A stretch of DNA of 64,000 nt from Anaerolineae bacterium (GTDB taxonomy: Bacteria > Chloroflexota > Anaerolineae > 4572-78 > J111). Positions 35,461-45,292 of this stretch are shown here, one piece after another. The stretch spans positions 16,371-80,370 of the forward strand of contig JAHDWA010000048.1 in the NCBI GenBank assembly GCA_023382535.1. The letters are read 5' to 3'. The notes beneath the pieces are model-generated. The model was not told where the DNA came from. It searched no databases and was given only the letters and a program-made list of their open reading frames with translations. Made by a program: the position numbers and the translations under genes. The number at the start of each line of letters is the position of its first letter. Positions within the stretch are counted from its first letter, which is position 1.

Positions 35461-38400
35461 ATGAGCCAACAACCCGTTACCGAAAACTCCATCGCGCTGC
35501 AAAACGCCTGGAGCCGTTACGCTGAGTTTGATGCCAGCGCCCAGACCGCTTCCAAACGTCACCTGACCTTACGCCGGGCAGTGCTTATTCTGGCAGTGGT
35601 AGCAACACTGTTCGCTATCCTCACCCAACTTTACGGGAGTTCCGAGACGATGCTGGGGCAGGCGCTCAAGGTTGGCCTAATTTTAGTCCCCATCATTAGC
35701 TCGGTGATTCTGGCTTTCGCCAACAAAATGCAGCAGGGCGAGCGCTGGCTGGTATTTCGCACCGGCGCTGAGGAAATTAAAAAGGAAATTTACTTTTACC
35801 GCACCCTCTTGCAGCAGCAAGACGAGCGGGATCAGTGGCTCACCGAACGGGTGGCCGCCATCCAGCGCCAGGTGTTTGAAGGTGTCGGCGGCGAGCTGGT
35901 TTTGAAACCTTACACCGGCGCTGTTCCGCCCGACTATTCTCCGGGCAACCCCGACAGTGACCCTGGCTTTTCGAACCTGCTAGCCAATGAGTACATCCGC
36001 TTTCGGCTGGATAACCAGCTTAATTATCACACCAGTAGAATTGTCCACCTCCAGACCGACCGCACCCGCCTGCAAATTGCCATCTTTATTTTTGGCGGGG
36101 CGGGGACGTTTCTGGCGGCCCTGGGAGGCACCTTTAGCATCTGGGTTGCCCTGACCACCTCCATCGCCGCTGCTTTTACCGCCTGGCTGGAACTGCGCCG
36201 GCTGGACTCAACGATCAACAACTACAGCCAGCTCATTTTAGAGCTGAAAATTATTCGCGATCATTGGTTCAGTTTAACGCCGTCTCAAAGCACCAGTGAT
36301 GAATTTTTCAAGATGGTCACCGCCACCGAGCGGGTCTTATGGAGCCAGCACAACCAGTACATCAGCGAAATGCGCCAGGCCGTAGCCGACCTCAAGGGCA
36401 GGGAGGGCGACTTGATCGCCAAAGCCATGAACGCGCCCGCCTCGCCGGTAATTGACGCAGCCCTGCTGGAACAAGCCCAAAAAGTCGTGACTGTCGCCGG
36501 AAAAATATTGCCCAAGCTCGGCGTTCCTGAGGAGATTATTTCAACAGCGGAAACTGCCGTTGAAAACCTGGTCAAAGCCGCTGCTGTCAAAGAGGCAGCC
36601 GGAGTGAACGGCGCTCAAGACAAGCCGGCGACGCCGGCCGGTGAGCCAGCAACCTCTCATGCGGCTGCGCCACTCTCTTCTCAACCCCCAGTTCCACCTA
36701 AAAAGCTTAAAGGCTTGCCCCATGCGTTTGTAGTCATGCCCTTTGGCCGCAAGCAAGGGCCGGACGGCCGCTGGATAGATTTTAACGCCATTTACCAGGA
36801 TTTAATCAGGCCGGCTCTCGAAGAGGCTGGCTTTGAGCCTTTCCGCGCCGACGAAGAGAGCGTCAGCGGCGACATCCTGACCGATATGTTCCAGGAGTTG
36901 CTGCTGGCCGATCTGGTTATTGCCGATTTGAGCATTGACAACGCCAATGTTTTCTACGAGCTGGGCGTGCGCCACGCCATCCGTAAGCGGGGCCTGGTCC
37001 ATATCCAGTCGGGCCGCTCCTACCTGCCGTTCGACATTTTTAACGTCCGCACCGTACCGTATCGCATTGACAAAAACGGCCGGCCCGACCCGGAATTTCT
37101 GGAAAAAGATAAGCAGGCCATTGTCAAAATCACCCGCGAAACCTGGGCTTCCAGCCAGGATCGGATTCACAGCCCCATCTTTAATTTGCTGGACGGTTTG
37201 GAGGAGCCAAGTCGCAGATCGCTGCGCACCCCCCTGGCTACCGGCTACTGGCGTGAGTATAAAGAATGGGAAGAGAGGGTCACTATTGCCCAGCGCCAAA
37301 AGCGCATCGGTGACGTGTTACTACTGACTGAAGAAGTGACCAACCCGTTGATCAAAGAGGAGGCCATTGCCGAGGCCGGACGCGCTCTCAAGAGTCTGAG
37401 CCGCCACGAATTGGCCCGGCAGCAGTACCTGGAGGGCTTAAAACTCAATCCCCTCAACTCGGAGTTCCGCCGCGAGGAGGCCTTTCACCTGGCCCGGCTG
37501 GGCCGCGCCGACGAGGCCGTGGTCAAATTGGAACGGTTGTTGCAGGAGGAGCCTGACAACATCGAGGCCATCTCCTACCTGGGCCGTATTTTCAAAGAAA
37601 TGTGGGCCAATGAATGGGAAAGTATTGAGGATGCACTGGAACGCCAGAAAAAAGCCTACAACACTGCTTACTGGCTCAAAAAAGCGATTGATACCTATTT
37701 GTCCGGCTATCGCCTCAATCAAAATCATTATTACTCCGGGATCAACGCGCTGAGCCTATCGCTGCTGCTGGACAATCTGGCCCATCACTTTGCCGGTGAC
37801 GATGATGATCCTGAAATTTTAGCCCTGCGGCAGCAAATAACTTTGCTTAAAGGAGCCGTCCAGTTTAGCCTGGAAAGTCAAGCGCAAAAACGAGCCAGCA
37901 ATTTTTGGATATTTCTATCGCTGGGGGATTTGGCCGTCTGTACTGCCGAAGAGCCTAAAATGGTGACACGGGCTTACCAGAAGGCCCTGACGCTGGCCGG
38001 TCAAAATCGTTTTGCCCTAAAGTCCAGCTTGGCGCAATTGGAGTTATTGAAATCGTTAAACTTTCGACCTGAGTATGTCGAGGCCGGTATTGCCGTTCTG
38101 CGTGAAGAAGTGGTCAAGGTTGAGCAAGAAATTCAAGCGGCCCAGGTTGGACGGGAAACGCGGGACGTTTTCCTTTTCTCCGGCCACATGATTGACCGGC
38201 CAGGCCGGCCGGAGCCGCGCTTCCCGTCAGAGATGGAAGGAGAAGCCGCCGACCGCATTGATAAAGCCCTCGATAAGCTGGGGGCGGATCATAATGACAT
38301 GGCCATTGCCCCCGGCGCGGCCTGCGGCGGCGATATTCTCTTTATCGAAGCCTGCCTCAAACGCAATATGCGGGTAGAGGTTTTGCTACCTTTTTCCGAA

Positions 38401-38778
38401 GCGGAATTTATCGAGAGGTCGGTCAGCTTTGCGGGGGATAGTTGGGTCGAGCGCTTTTATAATATCCGCAATAATCCCAGAGTCACTTTTGAATTCCAGG
38501 TTGACCGGCTTGGACCACTGAAAGAGGGAGATAACCCCTTTGAGCGCAACAACCGCTGGGCGCTCTACTCGGCCCTCATTTACGGCATCGAGCGTGTCCG
38601 TTTTATTGCCTTGTGGAACGGCCAGGGTGGTGATGGGCCGGGCGGCACCGGCCATATGATGAAAGAAGTGCGCCGCCTGGGTGGCATTGTCGAACACCTG
38701 GATATCACCAAGTTCGACTATTGGCAGGCTAAAGGCAAAGTTGCCCAAGTGCTGGACGTGCTGGCCAGAGGCCAGTAG
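35461..38778 (+). CDS. Multidomain SLATT-SLATT-TIR/NDT-TPR-SLOG conflict protein
   Basis: A 1105-residue single chain. Two SLATT-type two-helix membrane modules occupy about residues 30-115 and 170-270 (LRRAVLILAVVATLFAILT; LQIAIFIFGGAGTFLAAL). A Pro-rich linker is followed at about 420-580 by a TIR/deoxyribosyltransferase-like domain (AFVVMPFGRK, LADLVIADLSIDNANVFYEL). TPR-like helices span about 600-930. The C-terminus (about 945-1105) resembles a SLOG Rossmannoid (FLFSGHMIDRPGR, APGAACGGDILFIEACLKR, EVLLPF). Burroughs, Aravind and colleagues described SLATT as predicted pore-forming effectors and SLOG/TPR-S/TIR as nucleotide-sensing parts of bacterial conflict systems, usually on separate genes. 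Here sensor and effector may be fused. No CD-NTase gene is nearby. Confidence 0.78.
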   Translation: MSQQPVTENSIALQNAWSRYAEFDASAQTASKRHLTLRRAVLILAVVATLFAILTQLYGSSETMLGQALKVGLILVPIISSVILAFANKMQQGERWLVFRTGAEEIKKEIYFYRTLLQQQDERDQWLTERVAAIQRQVFEGVGGELVLKPYTGAVPPDYSPGNPDSDPGFSNLLANEYIRFRLDNQLNYHTSRIVHLQTDRTRLQIAIFIFGGAGTFLAALGGTFSIWVALTTSIAAAFTAWLELRRLDSTINNYSQLILELKIIRDHWFSLTPSQSTSDEFFKMVTATERVLWSQHNQYISEMRQAVADLKGREGDLIAKAMNAPASPVIDAALLEQAQKVVTVAGKILPKLGVPEEIISTAETAVENLVKAAAVKEAAGVNGAQDKPATPAGEPATSHAAAPLSSQPPVPPKKLKGLPHAFVVMPFGRKQGPDGRWIDFNAIYQDLIRPALEEAGFEPFRADEESVSGDILTDMFQELLLADLVIADLSIDNANVFYELGVRHAIRKRGLVHIQSGRSYLPFDIFNVRTVPYRIDKNGRPDPEFLEKDKQAIVKITRETWASSQDRIHSPIFNLLDGLEEPSRRSLRTPLATGYWREYKEWEERVTIAQRQKRIGDVLLLTEEVTNPLIKEEAIAEAGRALKSLSRHELARQQYLEGLKLNPLNSEFRREEAFHLARLGRADEAVVKLERLLQEEPDNIEAISYLGRIFKEMWANEWESIEDALERQKKAYNTAYWLKKAIDTYLSGYRLNQNHYYSGINALSLSLLLDNLAHHFAGDDDDPEILALRQQITLLKGAVQFSLESQAQKRASNFWIFLSLGDLAVCTAEEPKMVTRAYQKALTLAGQNRFALKSSLAQLELLKSLNFRPEYVEAGIAVLREEVVKVEQEIQAAQVGRETRDVFLFSGHMIDRPGRPEPRFPSEMEGEAADRIDKALDKLGADHNDMAIAPGAACGGDILFIEACLKRNMRVEVLLPFSEAEFIERSVSFAGDSWVERFYNIRNNPRVTFEFQVDRLGPLKEGDNPFERNNRWALYSALIYGIERVRFIALWNGQGGDGPGGTGHMMKEVRRLGGIVEHLDITKFDYWQAKGKVAQVLDVLARGQ

Positions 38779-38841
38779 GGTCCATAATAATGCTGCCTGG
38801 CCCATTCAGCACTCATTTGACTGCTGTCAAGCAACAAACAA

Positions 38842-40083
38842 TCAGCGGTCAGCCGCCTCAAAGGGGGGGGTTGCGCTCAAAGGCCGGCGGTCGTGGTAAA
38901 TTTTTTCAAGCTGGGGAATCAGCGCATCCCAACCATAGTTGGCCTGGGCAAAAGCCCGGCCTGCTGCCCCCAGCCTGGCCCGGCGAGCCGGGTTGTCCAG
39001 CAAGTCAAGCGCCTCTCTAGCAAAACGCTCCGGTTCATCAGCTAAAATCAATTCCTGCCCATTAACTACCGGAAAGCCCTCTGCCCCCAGCGTTGTGGCG
39101 ACAATCGGTAGACCCATCATCATGGCTTCCAACAATTTCAGCCGGGTGCCGCCGCCCACCCGCAACGGCGCAACGTAGACCTTGGCTCCGGCCAGGTAGG
39201 GCCGCACGTCGTCTACGTAGCCGGTGATGGTCACGCCGGGTAAATTTCGCAAAATATCCAGCCGGGGATGAGGCCGTTGCCCCACAATCGCGAAACTCGT
39301 GCCGGGACGTTGAGCCTGAATCAGCGGCCATACATACTTCCCAAACCAGAGCACGGCATCTATGTTGGGGCGAAAATCCATTTTGCCGGTAAACAATAAA
39401 TCATAAGCGATAGCCTGGTCTACCTTATCATAAGCCGTCAAATCCACACCGTTGGGCACCACGGTGATCGGTACATCAGGGGCCACATCGCGCAGAGCCA
39501 CCTTATCGGGGTAAGACATGGCAATGGTGTGATCTACCCGCCGCAGCAGTTCAGCCTCATAGCGCCGCAGGCGATGCCACTGGACCCAACTGTAGGCGGC
39601 GGCGGCCCAGCGGGCTGGATTCTTGAGGTCGGCCAGGCAGGCGCGTTTCTGTAAAACCCACTCGGCGTTGTGGGCATCGTAAATAATCAGCGGGCGGGGC
39701 TGGACCGCCTCGAGGGTAGGCAGATAGGGACTCATCTCAATACCCTCGATTTCGACCACATCAAACGGCTGCGCATGGAGTTTATTGGCAAGCCGGGCGT
39801 TCAGCTCCGGCGACCAAAGGCGCAGACTCATATCGGGACGGCTTGTAGTTAGCATTTGGCGCAGACGCAGGTTAGTGCTGCGTTGAGGCACGGGAATCAT
39901 TTCAACCCATGCACATAGATTAAGCAGGGGACCGGCATTGTGGGGGTTTTGGTCTGGCTCCAGAAAGGTCAACACACAAACGGTGTGGCGCTTGCTTAGC
40001 TCTTTGACCAGATTAAAATTCCGCAGCGTCGTGCCCTGGTGAGGAGGATAGGGCCGCTGGGGAGTCAACAGCAGAATGCGCAT
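38842..40083 (-). CDS. Glycosyltransferase (GT4-like, group 1)
   Basis: A 413-residue GT-B-fold glycosyltransferase. The N-terminal domain starts MRILLLTPQRPYPPHQGTTL, as in sugar-transferase families of exopolysaccharide loci. The C-terminal donor-binding domain includes VVPNGVDL, LLFTGKMDFRPNIDAV, GYVDDVRPYLAGAKVYVAPL and the acidic E-x7-E-like GTRLKLLEAMMMGLPIV. It lies next to a second glycosyltransferase; together they suggest surface polysaccharide or glycolipid synthesis. Substrates unknown. Confidence 0.88.
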   Translation of the reverse strand: MRILLLTPQRPYPPHQGTTLRNFNLVKELSKRHTVCVLTFLEPDQNPHNAGPLLNLCAWVEMIPVPQRSTNLRLRQMLTTSRPDMSLRLWSPELNARLANKLHAQPFDVVEIEGIEMSPYLPTLEAVQPRPLIIYDAHNAEWVLQKRACLADLKNPARWAAAAYSWVQWHRLRRYEAELLRRVDHTIAMSYPDKVALRDVAPDVPITVVPNGVDLTAYDKVDQAIAYDLLFTGKMDFRPNIDAVLWFGKYVWPLIQAQRPGTSFAIVGQRPHPRLDILRNLPGVTITGYVDDVRPYLAGAKVYVAPLRVGGGTRLKLLEAMMMGLPIVATTLGAEGFPVVNGQELILADEPERFAREALDLLDNPARRARLGAAGRAFAQANYGWDALIPQLEKIYHDRRPLSATPPFEAADR

Positions 40084-40147
40084 GGCGAATAGCTGATAGC
40101 TAATGGCAGATGGTTCATGAATGCCCTATTTGCTATCTGCCGTCAGC
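40083..40147. repeat. Heptad inverted repeat between the two glycosyltransferases
   Basis: GCGAATA, GCTGATA, GCTAATG, GCAGATG against GCTATCT, GCCGTCA, GCTAATT; 7-bp spacing and partial complementarity. Confidence 0.65.
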
Positions 40148-41259
40148 TAATTTTTACCTACTTTATGATAAACTTCCAGTGTTTTTTTAGCTGCATGTTC
40201 CCAGGAGAATTTCTTGGCGCGTTTGAGGCCCTTGCAGATTAAATCTTTGCGCAGGTCCGGTTCAGTCAGCACGCGCCAAATTGCTACTGTGAGACCCTCA
40301 ATATCGTGAGGATTAATCAGCACGGCTGCATCGCCGACAACTTCGGGTAAAGAAGAGGTATTAGAAACAATAACCGGGGCGCCGCATGTCATGGCTTCAA
40401 GCGGGGTCAGTCCAAAGCCTTCGTAAAATGAGGGATGAACCAACAACTGGGAGGCATTGTAGAGGTAAACCAAATCCTCAGAAGGGACCCGCCCCAGGAA
40501 GGCGACATGTTTTTCCAGGTTCAGCTTGGCCACGGTCTCGTAAACTTCTTCCCAGAGCCAGCCGTTTGAACCGGCCAAAACCAGCGTTTCTTCGCGTTTA
40601 TAATCATCCCGCAAGCGGCGATAGGCTTGCAGCAGGCCCGGTAAATTCTTGCGGGGTTCAATCGTGCTGACAAACAGGATAAAATCCTGGTCAAGCTTGT
40701 ACTTCTCTTTGGCGATCTGCCGGGCTTCCTCTTTAGGCAGCGGGCGATAGATCGGGTTGGCGGCTTCGTGAATCACCGTGATTTTCTTTTCCGGCACGCC
40801 CAGCATTTTGATGCTGTCATGCTTGGTCGCCTCTGATACGGCGATAATGTGATCCGTTTTACGCCAGGCCTGGTCAATTTGACCGTAATAGCGGGCGCTC
40901 TCTTTGGTCAGAAAGTGGGGATACAATAAAAAGGCTAAATCGTGGATCGTAATAACCGACTTGTAATTGCGCCTGAACGGAGGAATAAAATCGGGGCTGT
41001 GCAGCAAGTCCAGCCCCAATCGCGAAATCTCAAAACTTAATGCTGTCTGCTCAAACCGATTATGGCTGGGAGTCCACAACGATTTGCGCAGAAAGCCATT
41101 GCTCTTGACAATTGAGCCTCTGTCCTTGCGACTTTGCAACAGCAGAAAGGTATCTTCATGAGGCTTAAGACTGGCCAATGCCTCGGTTAATTGTAAAATA
41201 TATTGACCAATCCCTGCGCGGTTATAAAAGACCAACCGCGCATCTATGCCAATCCGCAT
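40147..41259 (-). CDS. Glycosyltransferase family 4 (mannosyltransferase-like)
   Basis: A 370-residue GT-B enzyme. N-terminal [20 protein letters not shown] is the classic opening of GT4 mannosyl-type transferases. Later motifs are [53 protein letters not shown] and [20 protein letters not shown] with the conserved Glu pair. The start was moved to 41259, nine codons inside the longest frame, because homology begins there and AGGAAGG lies upstream. Acceptor unknown. Confidence 0.9.
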   Translation of the reverse strand: MRIGIDARLVFYNRAGIGQYILQLTEALASLKPHEDTFLLLQSRKDRGSIVKSNGFLRKSLWTPSHNRFEQTALSFEISRLGLDLLHSPDFIPPFRRNYKSVITIHDLAFLLYPHFLTKESARYYGQIDQAWRKTDHIIAVSEATKHDSIKMLGVPEKKITVIHEAANPIYRPLPKEEARQIAKEKYKLDQDFILFVSTIEPRKNLPGLLQAYRRLRDDYKREETLVLAGSNGWLWEEVYETVAKLNLEKHVAFLGRVPSEDLVYLYNASQLLVHPSFYEGFGLTPLEAMTCGAPVIVSNTSSLPEVVGDAAVLINPHDIEGLTVAIWRVLTEPDLRKDLICKGLKRAKKFSWEHAAKKTLEVYHKVGKN

Positions 41260-41286
41260 AGCGCTTTCCACCTTCCTAAAAAACAA

Positions 41287-41428
41287 TGCTCCCCGCCCGG
41301 CCTGGCCGGTATTTCAGGGAGCATCCTTGGTCCTAATAACCCCTGTAATATACCATCAATCAATAACTAGGTCAAACGAGAGATAGGTAAAATCCGGACA
41401 ACATTTTCCCGAAAGACTAATCGTTCTA
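41287..41428. other. Upstream gap before the trp promoter
   Basis: AT-rich, without an ORF or recognisable RNA. It separates the glycosyltransferase start from the trp promoter. Confidence 0.4.
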
Positions 41429-41457
41429 TTGACAAATTTCTCCAGATATGATACATT
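41429..41457 (+). promoter_or_regulatory. Promoter of the trp operon
   Basis: TTGACA (41429-41434), 17-bp spacer, TACATT (41452-41457) with a TG one base before the -10. The predicted start near 41464 would place the whole T-box in the leader. Confidence 0.7.
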
Positions 41458-41725
41458 TGCTCGCAAGATAAAATTCTAAAAACGTTGACCAGGAAGAGTA
41501 ACTGCTCAAGCGGCGTTCAGAGAGCTGGCCAGTGGGTGTGAGGCCGGTACGAGCGCGGGTAGTGAATGGGCCTGCGAGTTGCGCTCCGAACGTGAAACGT
41601 TCTAACGTTGATAAGTAGGCAGCGCCGGAGACTTCACCGTTACCAGGGAGACGGATATTCAAGCCCCCTTCAACACGCTCAGGGTGGCTGCGTATCTACT
41701 GAGTGAAACTGGCTTTATCACCAGA

Positions 41726-41758
41726 CCTTGTGTGTTTCACGCAAGGTTTTTTATTTTC
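41726..41758 (+). terminator. Extra hairpin with T tract inside the T-box leader
   Basis: CCTTGTGTG / CACGCAAGG with a TTT loop and then TTTTTTATTTT. It is enclosed by an outer stem AAACTGGCTT / AAGCCAGTTT (41706-41715 with 41761-41770). It may be stem III of the T-box or an additional attenuator. Confidence 0.55.
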
Positions 41759-41796
41759 TGAAGCCAGTTTAAGTGGGGTGGCACCACGGGAGATCA

Positions 41797-41850
41797 ACCT
41801 CTCGTCCCCGCCGAGTCTATTTGATTCGGCGAGGATGGGAGGTTTTTTAT
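41797..41850 (+). terminator. T-box-regulated attenuator of trpE
   Basis: Long stem around loop GTCTATTTGAT, followed by TTTTTT; it is mutually exclusive with the T-box antiterminator. Confidence 0.85.
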
Positions 41851-41853
41851 TTG

Positions 41854-41939
41854 AACCGACCGCAGACCAATGACCGCCGACCGCCGCAAAGACGAGCTTT
41901 GTCATAGCAGACGGTCAGTCGTCGGCGGTCGGCGGTCAC
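41854..41939. repeat. Heptad inverted repeat between T-box and trpE
   Basis: Left arm units GACCGCA, GACCAAT, GACCGCC, GACCGCC; right arm units GCAGACG, GTCAGTC, GTCGGCG, GTCGGCG. The two arms pair well. It adds a strong hairpin between the attenuator and the trpE SD. Confidence 0.8.
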
Positions 41940-41962
41940 AACCTAACAGGTAGGAGATCAGC

Positions 41963-43459
41963 ATGTACAAACCAACCTTGGAACAAGTTGAAGCGATGGC
42001 CGATAGGGGCAACCTTATCCCCATCCACCGGGATTTGCCGGCAGATATGGAAACGCCGGTCAGCATTTATCTCAAATTGCAGGATGAGGGGTCCAGCTTT
42101 CTGCTAGAGTCGGTTTCGGGCGGAGAGCAGGTGGCCCGCTACTCCTTCATCGGGGTGCGCCCGCGTGGCCTGCTGACCACTTTTGGCAATGAGGTTTACA
42201 TTGCCAGCGAGGGGTACGGCCGTTCCATCCCCTTGGAAAAAGGGCTGGACCCGCTGGAGGTGCTGAAACGGGAAATGTCCAAGTATAAACCCGTGCGCCT
42301 GGCCGATCTGCCCCGCTTTATTGGCGGCGCGGTGGGCTTCCTCAGCTACGACGCCGTGCGCCGCTTTGAGCGCCTGCCCGACGACAACCCTGACGAACTC
42401 CACGTACCAGAAGCTGCCTTCATGATTGCCCACACCCTGGTCGTGTTTGACCATGCCCGCCAGCGGCTGCAAGTGGTCGCCAACGCCGATTTAACGCGCG
42501 GTGATGTCCGCACCGCCTACCAGCGAGCCATCTCGCGCATAGACGAAGTGGTGGCCCGCCTGAATGCACCCCTGCCGGAAGTGCCACCCCCCAGCGACAA
42601 CGGTCACAATGGTCTGGTCTCCAACTTTTCCCAGGACGAGTACCGAGCCACTGTGGAAAAGGCCAAAGAGTATATTGCCGCCGGCGATATTTTCCAGGTC
42701 GTGCTGTCGCAGCGCCTGTCACGCCGGACCACAGCCCATCCCTTTGCCATCTACCGCGCCCTGCGTATGCACAATCCCTCGCCCTACATGGTTTTTATGC
42801 GCTTCCCCGGCGGCGTGAGCAGCCCGCCGCTACACATCATCTCTGCCAGCCCGGAGATGCATGTGCGCCTGGAAGAGGGCATGGCCGAATTACGCCCCAT
42901 CGCCGGGACGCGCTGGCGGGGCTTGACTGTCGAAGAGGACGTGGCCCTGGCCGAAGAACTGCTTGAGGATGAAAAAGAACGAGCCGAACACATTATGCTG
43001 GTTGATTTGGGCCGCAATGATTTGGGCCGCGTTTGTGATTACGGTACGGTGCAGGTCGAGGAGTTGATGGTGGTCGAGCGCTATTCCCATGTAATGCATA
43101 TTGTCTCTGACGTGCGCGGCAAACTCAAAGAGGGTTACGATGCCTTTGATCTGCTGCGAGCGACCTTCCCCGCCGGTACGGTCAGCGGAGCGCCCAAGGT
43201 GCGAGCGATGGAGATCATTGACGAATTGGAACCGACCCGGCGCGGGATTTACGCCGGAGTCATCGGCTACATCGGCTACGACGGCATCATGGACTCCTGC
43301 ATCGCCATCCGTACCGCCGTGATGCAGGGTGAGACGGTCTATATTCAGGCCGGCGGGGGCATCGTCGCCGACAGTGACCCGCAGCGTGAATACGAAGAAA
43401 GCTGGAATAAAGCCAAAGCCATGGCTGAGGCCGTGACCTTCGCGGAGGAGACACGGTGA
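41963..43459 (+). CDS. trpE: Anthranilate synthase component I
   Basis: Converts chorismate and ammonia (from TrpG) to anthranilate, first step of Trp synthesis; 498 residues. The feedback-site region near the N-terminus (LLESVSGGEQVARYSFIG) is present. The catalytic core has AGDIFQVVLSQRL, PIAGTRWRG, HIMLVDLGRNDLGRV and GTVSGAPKVRAMEII. SD TAGGAG. First gene after the T-box leader. Confidence 0.96.
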   Translation: MYKPTLEQVEAMADRGNLIPIHRDLPADMETPVSIYLKLQDEGSSFLLESVSGGEQVARYSFIGVRPRGLLTTFGNEVYIASEGYGRSIPLEKGLDPLEVLKREMSKYKPVRLADLPRFIGGAVGFLSYDAVRRFERLPDDNPDELHVPEAAFMIAHTLVVFDHARQRLQVVANADLTRGDVRTAYQRAISRIDEVVARLNAPLPEVPPPSDNGHNGLVSNFSQDEYRATVEKAKEYIAAGDIFQVVLSQRLSRRTTAHPFAIYRALRMHNPSPYMVFMRFPGGVSSPPLHIISASPEMHVRLEEGMAELRPIAGTRWRGLTVEEDVALAEELLEDEKERAEHIMLVDLGRNDLGRVCDYGTVQVEELMVVERYSHVMHIVSDVRGKLKEGYDAFDLLRATFPAGTVSGAPKVRAMEIIDELEPTRRGIYAGVIGYIGYDGIMDSCIAIRTAVMQGETVYIQAGGGIVADSDPQREYEESWNKAKAMAEAVTFAEETR

Positions 43460-43568
43460 AACGGAGAGGCGAGGATGAGAAGATTTCTTTTGCTTCATCG
43501 CCTCACCTCTCCTGACCTCATCAAAGTGAAACAGGATTGTTAATTTTTACGAACGACGGAGGACTGCC

Positions 43569-45239
43569 GTGATTTTACTCATTGATAATTATGACTCATT
43601 TACCTACAACCTGGCCCAATATCTGGGCGAGTTAGGCTATCAAATTGAGGTGCGGCGCAACGATGCCATTACCCTGGACGAAATTGCAGCGATGCACCCT
43701 GACCAGATTGTGATTTCACCGGGGCCGGGTACGCCCGACGACGCCGGGATTTCACTTGACCTGATTAAACACTTCTATCAAGAGATACCCATCCTCGGGG
43801 TCTGCCTGGGGCACCAGGCCATTGGCCAGGCTTTTGGGGGAAAGGTCGTGCGAGCACGCCAGATCATGCATGGCAAAGTTTCGCCCATCGAGCACAACCA
43901 GCAGGGCATTTTTCAGAACCTACCCAGCCCGCTGACCGCCACCCGCTACCATTCCTTGATTGTGCAGGAACCCCTGCCCGACTGCCTGGAAATCACGGCG
44001 CGGGGCAAAGACGCCGAGGTGATGGCCCTGCGGCATAAGGAATACCCGGTGGTCGGGGTGCAGTTCCACCCGGAGTCAATTTTAACCGAATACGGTCACG
44101 AAATGCTGCGCAACTTTTTGCAGGTCGAGGCCGGCGATTTTGGCCCGGCCAAGCCCGCTCCTGAGCCTGTCACTGAAGCAGAGACACGCCCCGCCCCGGT
44201 TATTATCTTCCCTATCAAAACCGCCATCAACAAAGTGATGAGCGGCGACTCACTCAATATTGAAGAGGCCGAAGAGGTGATGTCCCAAATTATGGCTGGC
44301 GAAGCGACCCCGGCCCAGATTGGCGCATATTTGACCGCCCTGCGCATGAAGGGGGAGACGGTCGAGGAGATTACCGGCAGCGCCCGGGCCATGCGCTCCC
44401 TGGCCGCACCAGTGCGCCCCAACACGACCCCTGCCGAGCTGGTAGACACCTGCGGCACCGGCGGCGACAGCGCCGGAACCTTCAATATCAGCACCACGGC
44501 GGCTTTTGTCGTCGCCGGAACGGGCCAGAAGGTGGCCAAGCACGGCAATCGGTCGGTCAGCAGCAAGAGCGGCAGCGCCGACGTGCTGGCCGCGTTGGGG
44601 GTCAATTTGGACCTGACCCCGCAGCAGGTCGCCCAGGCCATAGACGAGATCGGGATTGGCTTTCTTTTTGCCCCCAAGCTCCACCCGGCGATGAAGCACG
44701 CTATCGGCCCGCGCCGCGAACTGGGGGTGCGGACCATCTTCAACGTGCTTGGCCCGCTGACCAATCCGGCCGGAGCGCGGGCACAGATCATCGGCGTTTA
44801 TGATGAACGTTTGACCGAACCGCTGGCCCAGGTACTGGGCGAGTTGGGCAGCCGGGGAGCTTTTGTGGTGCACGGCCACGGCGGCCTGGACGAATTGACC
44901 ACCACCGGCCCGAACCGGGTCAGCCGGCTGCAGGAAGGCAAAGTTACGACTGAAATGCTTGACCCGCTAGATCTGGGCTTTGCCAGGGCCACTTTAGCTG
45001 ACCTTCTGGGCGGCACGGCCGAAGAAAACGCTCAAATCACCCGCGATATTCTGACTACTCAAAAAAATGGCCCACGTCGAGATGTGGTGATTCTCAACGC
45101 CGCCGCTGCCCTCGTCGCCGCCGGCCGGGCTGGTGATCTCCCTGCCGGGATCAAACAGGCCAACGAAAGTCTCGACAGCGGCGCGGCCCTGGCCGTGTTG
45201 GAGAAGTTTGTCGAGTTTACTCAAACGATTGGGGGCTAA
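43569..45239 (+). CDS. trpGD: Fused anthranilate synthase glutaminase / anthranilate phosphoribosyltransferase
   Basis: A 556-residue TrpG-TrpD fusion starting with GTG after GGAGG. Residues 1-195 are the glutaminase, with the nucleophile in [15 protein letters not shown] and the catalytic His in VQFHPES. A short linker (about 196-220) joins the phosphoribosyltransferase, which shows [36 protein letters not shown] and GPLTNPAGA. TrpGD fusions are known (for example in enterics). It supplies ammonia to TrpE and makes phosphoribosyl-anthranilate. Confidence 0.96.
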   Translation: MILLIDNYDSFTYNLAQYLGELGYQIEVRRNDAITLDEIAAMHPDQIVISPGPGTPDDAGISLDLIKHFYQEIPILGVCLGHQAIGQAFGGKVVRARQIMHGKVSPIEHNQQGIFQNLPSPLTATRYHSLIVQEPLPDCLEITARGKDAEVMALRHKEYPVVGVQFHPESILTEYGHEMLRNFLQVEAGDFGPAKPAPEPVTEAETRPAPVIIFPIKTAINKVMSGDSLNIEEAEEVMSQIMAGEATPAQIGAYLTALRMKGETVEEITGSARAMRSLAAPVRPNTTPAELVDTCGTGGDSAGTFNISTTAAFVVAGTGQKVAKHGNRSVSSKSGSADVLAALGVNLDLTPQQVAQAIDEIGIGFLFAPKLHPAMKHAIGPRRELGVRTIFNVLGPLTNPAGARAQIIGVYDERLTEPLAQVLGELGSRGAFVVHGHGGLDELTTTGPNRVSRLQEGKVTTEMLDPLDLGFARATLADLLGGTAEENAQITRDILTTQKNGPRRDVVILNAAAALVAAGRAGDLPAGIKQANESLDSGAALAVLEKFVEFTQTIGG

Positions 45240-45292
45240 TAAAAAACTCAGCCGGGATGTGGGGATTAGAGGATTTTTAAAGGGTCAGAAAT

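Larger units (their letters stand above)
41464..41850 (+). promoter_or_regulatory. tRNA-Trp T-box leader of the trp operon
   Basis: Stem I is seen around 41476-41612: AGGAAGAGTAA, then AGAGAGCTGG and GTGTGAGGCCGGT, as in known T-boxes. The specifier is probably TGG (41567-41569, in GTGAATGGGCC), the Trp codon. The T-box core GGGGTGGCACCACGG (41775-41789) has TGGC, whose C can pair with G73 of tRNA-Trp. A terminator stem of 18 bp (41797-41814 with 41826-41843) precedes a T tract. Uncharged tRNA-Trp should favour the antiterminator and switch trp genes on. A second hairpin with its own T run lies inside (41726-41758). Confidence 0.92.

Noticed and set aside
41586..41604. GAAC-like and GTTC-like bases as a LexA box in the trp leader
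   Set aside because: Spacing is seven, not four, and the bases belong to stem I of the T-box.
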